Assembly (NCBI GenBank): GCA_016722285.1
Contig: JADKGI010000001.1
Span: 310,001-374,000 of the forward strand
Direction of reading: 5' to 3'
DNA: 64,000 nucleotides
DNA from: Saprospiraceae bacterium
Lineage (GTDB): Bacteria > Bacteroidota > Bacteroidia > Chitinophagales > Saprospiraceae
A program made the position numbers and the translations under genes. The notes under the pieces were generated by a model, which saw nothing but the letters and a program-made list of their open reading frames with translations, was not told the DNA's origin and made no database searches. Shown here in pieces: positions 58,179-64,000 of the stretch. Positions within the stretch are counted from its first letter, which is position 1. Each line of letters opens with the position of its first letter.

Positions 58179-59621
58179 ATGAAGTTTATTAAGGTTGGCT
58201 GTCTGGTTTGTGCTTTTATGATAGCTATGTTGAGCCATGTCTATTGTCAGAAAGTGACCGTATCCAGAGAAATCGGGATCAGGAACAACTATGCCTATGA
58301 AATTCTGCCAAACATAGAGGACAGAATTATATTTTATCATGATCGAGGAACGGAGCAGCAATTTGAAATATATGATAATAATTTGCGGCACATGCAGTCT
58401 TTGATACCTGAATTTGAAAAAAAGAATATTATCCCGGCCGGATTAATAGGGATGGATACTTCCTTCAATTTTTATTACTCATACAGAGATGAAGATTCGA
58501 CAATATTGAAAGTCAATGTGTATGATAAAAGTGTATCACTTAAAGATACAAATATTATCTCTGTGAATCGAAAAAATTTCAAGAAGGACAATCCAAAATT
58601 TGCCTATTCCCAGGATAAGTCAAAAGTATTGATATTTAATCCAGATGATAAAAATCTGCACCTGCAGCTGATCGATAATTATAAAAGAAAATTGATTTAT
58701 GAATTTACACTATCGATGAAAGATATAAATCTTAAAACGGATTTTCAAAAACTTGAGGTAAGTAATAAAGGAGAGGTTTTTATTTTAGGCCGTAAATCAT
58801 CGTTCTGGGGAAGAGATAATGAAAAGGGTTTTTTGCTGATCAGAATCCTTGATCAGACAAATATTTTTATTCACCGATTCAACCCGGAGAGAGATCACAT
58901 TTCTGATCTGCTCATGGATTATGATGAAAAAAATCAAAGGCTTGCTCTGGCCGGGCTAACAAACGAAGGGGATGAAAGTAAATCAAACGGGTATTTTGCC
59001 TTTTCTATACGAGCAAATGATATTCCTACAGATGCAGAGATCCTCATCAACCGGTTTTCTCCGGAATTTCTGGCTGAGGTTTCAGGAAAAAAAATAGGAA
59101 AGGTAAAAGAGATTTCTAACTATCAACTACGCGATATTGTAGTAAGGAATGATGGTGGCGTAATCATAGTATGTGAAGTGGTCAAGGAATTTACCCGAAG
59201 AAGTCAGATCAATTCGCCGGGACAGGTTGGGGATTATTTTCCATACCGAGGGTTTGTAGATTACTATCATGAGGACCTGATCATAATTGCAACATTTCCT
59301 GAGGGTAAAGAGCACTGGAAAAAGATATTTTTTAAAAAGCAGTTTTCGCAGGATGATAATGCTATATATTCGTCATATTATTTATTTAAATCGCCTTCCC
59401 AAATTAAGCTTATATATAATGATGAGATCAAAAACAATAATACGGTAAGCGAATACATATTTGATCCGATGGGAAATGCAGAAAGAAGAAGTGTGTTGAG
59501 TACAGAGTATCAGAATCTGAAACTCAGGTTTAGGGAAGCCATACAGATTGGTCCTGCCAGCCTGATAGTCCCGAGTGAAAAAAGCTGGAAAATCAATATG
59601 GTGAAGATAGATTATTATTAA
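58179..59621 (+). CDS. Exported protein of unknown function
   Basis: 480 residues from the ATG at 58179 (MKFIKVGC); an ATG at 58167 adds four. Signal peptide about 1-24 ends in VYCQ. The mature part consists of repeated short beta-strand stretches with Asp/Asn-Gly turns (for example FQKLEVSNKGEVFILGRK, LALAGLTNEG and DIVVRNDGGVIIVCEVV), which suggest a beta-propeller. I recognise no family. It stands alone with its own promoter between ftcD and the DUF1080 gene. Confidence 0.7.
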   Translation: MKFIKVGCLVCAFMIAMLSHVYCQKVTVSREIGIRNNYAYEILPNIEDRIIFYHDRGTEQQFEIYDNNLRHMQSLIPEFEKKNIIPAGLIGMDTSFNFYYSYRDEDSTILKVNVYDKSVSLKDTNIISVNRKNFKKDNPKFAYSQDKSKVLIFNPDDKNLHLQLIDNYKRKLIYEFTLSMKDINLKTDFQKLEVSNKGEVFILGRKSSFWGRDNEKGFLLIRILDQTNIFIHRFNPERDHISDLLMDYDEKNQRLALAGLTNEGDESKSNGYFAFSIRANDIPTDAEILINRFSPEFLAEVSGKKIGKVKEISNYQLRDIVVRNDGGVIIVCEVVKEFTRRSQINSPGQVGDYFPYRGFVDYYHEDLIIIATFPEGKEHWKKIFFKKQFSQDDNAIYSSYYLFKSPSQIKLIYNDEIKNNNTVSEYIFDPMGNAERRSVLSTEYQNLKLRFREAIQIGPASLIVPSEKSWKINMVKIDYY

Positions 59622-59653
59622 TTTATTACTCTTTCTTGTAACGAAACCTGATA

Positions 59654-60247
59654 TTACAACTCTGTGATCTTAAACTTACGCCAACGAACTTTGATGCCGC
59701 CACCATCATGGATCTGAAGCGCTATAAATCCCTCGCCCAGACCAATTTTCTCATCTTTCAGGTCAACCATCATTTTGCCATTGAGCCAGGTAGTGACCTG
59801 GTCACCGATGACTTGAATTTTTATAGTATTCCATTTACCAGGTTTCAGATATTTTTCATGGGCCGGATTCGGTTTTATCAGCCATCCTCGGCCATATGAC
59901 TCATATATGCCGCCAGTGTGAAAGTTTAATGGCGCAATTTCTACCTGCCACCCTTTGATTTTTATACCTTCAATATCTGATCGGAAGAAGACCCCGCTAT
60001 TGCCATTGGCTTCCTGCTTAAACTGGACAGAAAAGACAAAGTTTTTATAGCTTTTGTCGGTAGAAAGATAGCCATACTGCTTATCCGGGCCGCTTTCGCA
60101 TACCATTTCCCCGTTTTCTACATACCATTTTTCAGTACCGTGTTGTGTCCACCCGGTCAGGTCCTTTCCATTAAAGAGTTTGCCTTTTTGAGTATATGCC
60201 TGAGTAGTCAGGCTAAACAAACTAATGATGACAATGATATTTTTCAT
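59654..60247 (-). CDS. Exported DUF1080 (3-keto-disaccharide hydrolase-like) protein
   Basis: 197 residues: signal peptide about 1-19 (ending AYTQ), then one jelly-roll domain of the DUF1080 type (LamG/concanavalin-like). Marks: LFNGKDLTGWTQHG (about 24-37), the strand ENGEMVCES, FVFSVQFKQEANGNSGVFFR (about 70-89), WQVEIAP, GKWNTIKIQVIGD and WLNGKMMVDL. The family is associated with carbohydrate binding or hydrolysis (some act on 3-keto sugars); the substrate is unknown. Monocistronic. Confidence 0.88.
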   Translation of the reverse strand: MKNIIVIISLFSLTTQAYTQKGKLFNGKDLTGWTQHGTEKWYVENGEMVCESGPDKQYGYLSTDKSYKNFVFSVQFKQEANGNSGVFFRSDIEGIKIKGWQVEIAPLNFHTGGIYESYGRGWLIKPNPAHEKYLKPGKWNTIKIQVIGDQVTTWLNGKMMVDLKDEKIGLGEGFIALQIHDGGGIKVRWRKFKITEL

Positions 60248-60310
60248 ACGTTGTTTTAAGTGTTAAGTGTTGCTGAACATTATTAGTCAAAAGTATCAGC
60301 ACTTAAAAAG

Positions 60311-61996
60311 TTACCAGCTTCCGCCGCCGCCGCCGCCGAAACCACCACCCGAACTTCCACCACCACCAAAACTTCCGCCACCACCGGAGCTGGATGGCAT
60401 ACTGGTGAAAACACTTTGGATGTCCCTTATGCCGCTGTCAAAGCTGGAACCAAACTCAGAAGGTGAAAAAGTGTTGCCGTGATAGTACATACCATAAGGG
60501 CTTACATACCATTTCGGCGGTTCGAGCAGAAGACCATCAAATTTTTTACTCCATTGTTTGGCATAGCCAAAAATCATAGCATAAGGCAAGGTTTTTTCAA
60601 AGTATTCGGGATCATCTTTTAGCATTCGTTCGATCATATCTTTTTCGGCGGCCTTAACAAACATTTTGAATCCCAGCACCTCCTGATACAATTGCACGCC
60701 TTTTTCGTTTTTCTTGAGCATAAAATTGGCAAAAAACAGCCCTACGGCACTGCTAAGACCTAAACCCAAGCCCAATGCAAAAGATTGAAATATAAACCCT
60801 AAAAATATACCCAAGATGCCCAAAAAGACAGCTATCACAGCCGTATATATCTGCATTTTGATAGATATCGGATAATACACACCCATGGTTTCAAGATGAG
60901 CCTTAAGTGAAGTTTTTGCTGACTGAAGATACTGGTAAAAACTATTTTCAAGGCTGCTGATTAATACAGCATCGCCATCAGAAAATAAACCATCAAAAAC
61001 GATTCTTTCATAAGGTGCCGCACTGGTCGGTAATTCAGAAATTTTGGTTAGTTCGTGATCGTCCTTTCCCCATGTCTTAGGAATCCTGCGCATTGTGATG
61101 TGACCATTGTGGGCCCAATAAGGCAGTAAAGACAAAATATCCACGTTATCGGCTTTTTCATCGATGATCATCCCGGCTTCTGCTGGAGTCAGATCTTTTG
61201 GCGGAACATACTGCACCATCCGTACTATCTGATAGTCTTTCCCATAGCGATACCAGGTACGGTAAAAAAGACCGGCAATGATTAGAAAAAGTGAGCCTCC
61301 AATCCCCGCCATCCCATATTTTTCCCATAATACTTCCCACTTTCCGGGTCTGGCGATATAGTCAAACGGAAGATTAATAGCTAGCGTCAATCCCTCATTT
61401 GGATTGAACGAACGGGTAGAAGAACCTTGAAACTTATCCATATAATATTGGACAGTGGCATCTTGTCCCTTCTCTCCGGATAGACCGGTATAAACATAAT
61501 AATCATTTTCTGACATCGGTATTGACTTGTCAAGGGTCACCGTGAAATGAACACTATCGATAGGTACCTGCCAGCTGTTTCCGATTATATTCCAATAAAA
61601 TTCATTGTGATCTTCCATAAAAAGGAAGGCTTTTTTTACGGAGTATGAGATATTATAAGTCTGAACACCTTCCACATAAATATCCGGATCTCCAATACGC
61701 ACAACAAAGTCATTTCCTTCTTTGGATGTTTTGTAATCAAAGCCGGATACATCTACGCCCGAAATACCTATTTCTACTTCTTTACCATCGATCCGGTATC
61801 GGTATGGTATGTTTCTGAATATTCCTCTCCGAGGCTCTGAAAATTCAACCGTAATGCTTTCATTGATATCAAATGTGCCTTTAGATCCATGAACTTTTAT
61901 ATCTACTTTATAATCCCTGATGACAAAATATTCAGCCCTGGAAACAGTGCTGAAAGAGATGAGCAGAATTACAAAAGCATATCTGAGCATTTGCAT
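60311..61996 (-). CDS. DUF2207 membrane protein with glycine-rich tail
   Basis: About 561 residues from the ATG at 61996 (MQMLRYAFVILL), which begins a signal peptide; an ATG at 62044 adds 16 unlikely residues. The exported N-terminal part (about 25-220) matches DUF2207: YFVIRDYKVDIKVHG, EPRRGIFRNIPYRYRIDG and the EFYWNIIGNSWQ motif. Membrane helices follow near residues 230 and 380-420, and the cytoplasmic part ends in a glycine-rich tail (FGGGGSSGGGFGGGGGG). Function unknown; the LemA gene directly upstream (109 bp) is a frequent partner. Confidence 0.85.
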   Translation of the reverse strand: MQMLRYAFVILLISFSTVSRAEYFVIRDYKVDIKVHGSKGTFDINESITVEFSEPRRGIFRNIPYRYRIDGKEVEIGISGVDVSGFDYKTSKEGNDFVVRIGDPDIYVEGVQTYNISYSVKKAFLFMEDHNEFYWNIIGNSWQVPIDSVHFTVTLDKSIPMSENDYYVYTGLSGEKGQDATVQYYMDKFQGSSTRSFNPNEGLTLAINLPFDYIARPGKWEVLWEKYGMAGIGGSLFLIIAGLFYRTWYRYGKDYQIVRMVQYVPPKDLTPAEAGMIIDEKADNVDILSLLPYWAHNGHITMRRIPKTWGKDDHELTKISELPTSAAPYERIVFDGLFSDGDAVLISSLENSFYQYLQSAKTSLKAHLETMGVYYPISIKMQIYTAVIAVFLGILGIFLGFIFQSFALGLGLGLSSAVGLFFANFMLKKNEKGVQLYQEVLGFKMFVKAAEKDMIERMLKDDPEYFEKTLPYAMIFGYAKQWSKKFDGLLLEPPKWYVSPYGMYYHGNTFSPSEFGSSFDSGIRDIQSVFTSMPSSSGGGGSFGGGGSSGGGFGGGGGGSW

Positions 61997-62104
61997 ATCG
62001 GGTGTCTTTATCTGTTTGGAATAATGGGGAAGGATTGCGCTCAATAAACAGACTGTCCTATTTACTATGGCCTGAATGCAATCCTGTCCGTTGAATATTA
62101 AATT

Positions 62105-62659
62105 TTAAAACTTCACTTCAACATTCTGACGTTCTGCATCATTGTCTATCTCAAAGAAGTCAAATTTCCCAAAATTAAAACTATTGGCAATCAGATTGGA
62201 TGGAAAAGCTTCGACCGCAGTGTTGTTATCTCTAACCAGAGCATTGTAGTATCTGCGGGCATTCTGAAGATGCTCTTCTATATCACCAAGGGAATTTTGC
62301 AACTGGATAAAACTTGTGTTAGCCTTGAGATCAGGATAACTCTCCGATAAAGCAAACAATGATTTTAATGTTCCGGACAGCGCATTTTCTGCCTGCACCT
62401 GTGCGCCTATATTTCCACTATTGCCTGCTGACATAGCCTGGTTTCTGGCTTGAATAACTTTTTCGAGCGTACCACTTTCGTGAGCTGCGTATCCTTTGAC
62501 AGTATTCACCAGGTTAGGGATGAGATCGTACCTTCTTTTGAGCTGGACATCAATACCGCTCCAGGCTTCAAGTACCCGGTTTTTAAGAGAAACAAGTTTG
62601 TTGTACATGGACATAACTATGAACCCTGCGACAACGATAATAATTAATAATACAAACAT
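62105..62659 (-). CDS. lemA: LemA family protein
   Basis: 184 residues with one N-terminal membrane helix (about 1-18) and a long helical-bundle domain. LemA marks: YNKLVSLKNRVLEAWSGIDVQLKRR (split near residues 20-44), YDLIPNLVNTVKGYAAHE (about 45-62), SYPDLKANTSFIQLQNSL and ARRYYNALVRDNN. The biochemical role is not established. It is the upstream partner of the DUF2207 gene. Confidence 0.93.
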   Translation of the reverse strand: MFVLLIIIVVAGFIVMSMYNKLVSLKNRVLEAWSGIDVQLKRRYDLIPNLVNTVKGYAAHESGTLEKVIQARNQAMSAGNSGNIGAQVQAENALSGTLKSLFALSESYPDLKANTSFIQLQNSLGDIEEHLQNARRYYNALVRDNNTAVEAFPSNLIANSFNFGKFDFFEIDNDAERQNVEVKF

Positions 62660-62781
62660 GGTTTTTATTTTTTTTGATACGATTACAAAACAATGAGTAG
62701 GATGCGATAGTTCCGGTTTTGGTCAAATGTTATTAAAAACCTGATAAACGAAGGCATAAATACGACACAAGTGCAAATTCC

Positions 62782-63996
62782 CTATTCCTGTCTTACATAA
62801 GAGCTAACCTGCCCTGCTCTCAACGAAGGCAAAAGAGATGCCAGGTATCCAATAACCATGACGGTAACGGTCACTATTAAAAAGTCACCCCACCTCATTT
62901 CAATCGGATAAGCATCTATCAAAAATCCATCCGGAATGCTGATGAGTCCATATTGTTTTTGAAGCCAATACAGAATAACACTGAGTACAAAGCCAACAAT
63001 AAGCCCGATCACAGAAATTAATAAGCCAAGTATTAAAAATATTCTTTTTATACCGTCATTTGTTAACCCCATAGATTTAAGGATAGCAATATCCTTTTTC
63101 TTTTCAAGTACAATCATCCAAAGTGAACCCACCAGATTGAAAGCAATAATGAGCAAAGTGAGACATGCTATCAGATAACTTATCCATTTCTCAATATTCA
63201 TTATTTTCAAAAACCCCTCATCCTGCTGATAGCGGTTGCTGATTTTAAATTTTTCACCCAACATGTTTTTGAGGGAAGACATGATTGTTTTTTCTGAAGC
63301 ATTTGTCTGTACTTTTATTTCTATCGCCGAAAAATTGTTTTCCAGATTGAGCAAAGCGTTGACAGCATGGTAGTTGGCCAAAACGTATTGCATATCCACA
63401 TCGCTCCCGACAGAAAATATACCAGATGAGTAAAACTGAAGGGAATTAAAAGGTTTTGCCAATGGCCCTTTGTCATCATCCGAGGGCATATATGCGGTAA
63501 CAGGGGTAAAACCATCAGAAGGGTTTACTGAAAGTTTTGTGTTCATACCCGATCCAAGTACGGCATATTCTATATCTTCCCCGAATTTTGCTGCTCCTGA
63601 AATTAGAGAGGTATCCAAACCTGTTACCTTCATAAAATCCTGATCCACACCCTTGATGATACCTACTTCCTGTGATCCCTTATATTCAAAAAATGATGTT
63701 TCTTCAAGCGTAAAGGCGATCCTTTCTACTCCGGGTATCTTTCTTATGTCATCCCCGTTTACGCTGTCTCTTGAAATATATTTTCCTTCATATAAAGTCA
63801 CTTTTATATCAGGATTAAAATTGCTCAACATGTCAGACAGCAAACTTTCAAAACCATTAAATACGGAAAGTATCAGTATCAATGCAGCGGTACCAATGGA
63901 CATGCCTATTATGGATATCCAGGTGATAATATTGATAGCATTTGTGGTTTTTTTACCAAAAAGATATCGAAAAGCAATAGTTAGTAAAAGCTTCAT
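62782..63996 (-). CDS. LolC/LolE-type ABC transporter permease
   Basis: 404 residues of the MacB/FtsX permease superfamily, LolC/E branch, whose members extract lipoproteins from the inner membrane for the outer membrane. Four membrane helices are placed as in the family: about 21-45, a periplasmic domain from 46 to 270, then about 275-300, 325-345 and 370-395. N-terminal AFRYLFGKKTTNAINIITWISIIG and C-terminal LASLLPSLRAGQVSSYVRQE are typical. Its ATPase (LolD) is not seen and may lie to the right. Confidence 0.88.
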   Translation of the reverse strand: MKLLLTIAFRYLFGKKTTNAINIITWISIIGMSIGTAALILILSVFNGFESLLSDMLSNFNPDIKVTLYEGKYISRDSVNGDDIRKIPGVERIAFTLEETSFFEYKGSQEVGIIKGVDQDFMKVTGLDTSLISGAAKFGEDIEYAVLGSGMNTKLSVNPSDGFTPVTAYMPSDDDKGPLAKPFNSLQFYSSGIFSVGSDVDMQYVLANYHAVNALLNLENNFSAIEIKVQTNASEKTIMSSLKNMLGEKFKISNRYQQDEGFLKIMNIEKWISYLIACLTLLIIAFNLVGSLWMIVLEKKKDIAILKSMGLTNDGIKRIFLILGLLISVIGLIVGFVLSVILYWLQKQYGLISIPDGFLIDAYPIEMRWGDFLIVTVTVMVIGYLASLLPSLRAGQVSSYVRQE

Positions 63997-64000
63997 GAGC

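Overview
The window looks like chromosomal DNA of a Bacteroidota bacterium, plausibly a Saprospiria-like environmental denitrifier; the class is my inference. The basis: many upstream regions carry the Bacteroidota promoter element TAnnTTTG; recognisable Shine-Dalgarno sequences are rare; there is a long HYR-repeat surface protein with a type IX secretion (T9SS) C-terminal signal; and there are typical families such as OMPP1/TodX-like barrel, DUF3127, DUF1080 and DUF3820. Nearly all genes are housekeeping genes. I see no phage, CRISPR array, intact insertion sequence or defence island.

Layout. 0-2.2 kb: start of a nitrous oxide reduction operon (lipoprotein cytochrome c, then Sec-type clade II nosZ running off the left edge), behind a perfect FNR/CRP-type palindrome. 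2.3-9.3 kb: a YCII-like secreted protein, then a leftward block fabH-efp-accB-accC-ABC exporter-galK. 9.6-13.6 kb: a thioredoxin-SPOR fusion, hutI, a prenyl synthase and an ECF sigma factor. 13.8-24.8 kb: tRNA-Leu, two Hsp20 genes, gcvT, tmk, clpB, a Bcp peroxiredoxin, prfC and ahcY. 25-30.7 kb: the giant HYR/T9SS protein. 31-43.7 kb: uvrA, two parS-type palindromes, a DoxX-like protein, a hydrolase, ctaA, an AT-rich gap with a cluster of DnaA-box-like 9-mers (candidate oriC), dtd, a MazG-like gene, parE (reading into a DUF3820 domain) and an ispB-like prenyl synthase. 43.9-49 kb: a small overlooked membrane protein, DUF3127, proS, a low-complexity secreted protein and an OMPP1-like barrel. 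49.2-55 kb: tRNA-Val, recA, crcB, a WecA-like transferase, aroA and an ALDH7-type dehydrogenase. 55-64 kb: Uma2, ftcD, secreted proteins, a DUF2207/LemA pair and a LolC/E-type permease.

Functional links. hutI and ftcD are two steps of histidine catabolism but lie 46 kb apart. fabH, accB and accC belong to fatty-acid synthesis. parE, recA, uvrA, the parS sites and the candidate origin suggest an origin-proximal chromosomal region, with genes left of the candidate origin mainly leftward and those right of it rightward.

Quality caution. At least nine otherwise intact conserved genes (hsp20, clpB, the HYR protein, uvrA, ispB-like, proS, OMPP1-like, aroA, ALDH) are each broken by one single-base indel, and the protein reads normally on both sides. 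This looks like residual consensus error in the assembly rather than gene decay. I annotate these loci as full-length genes and state where the frame breaks.
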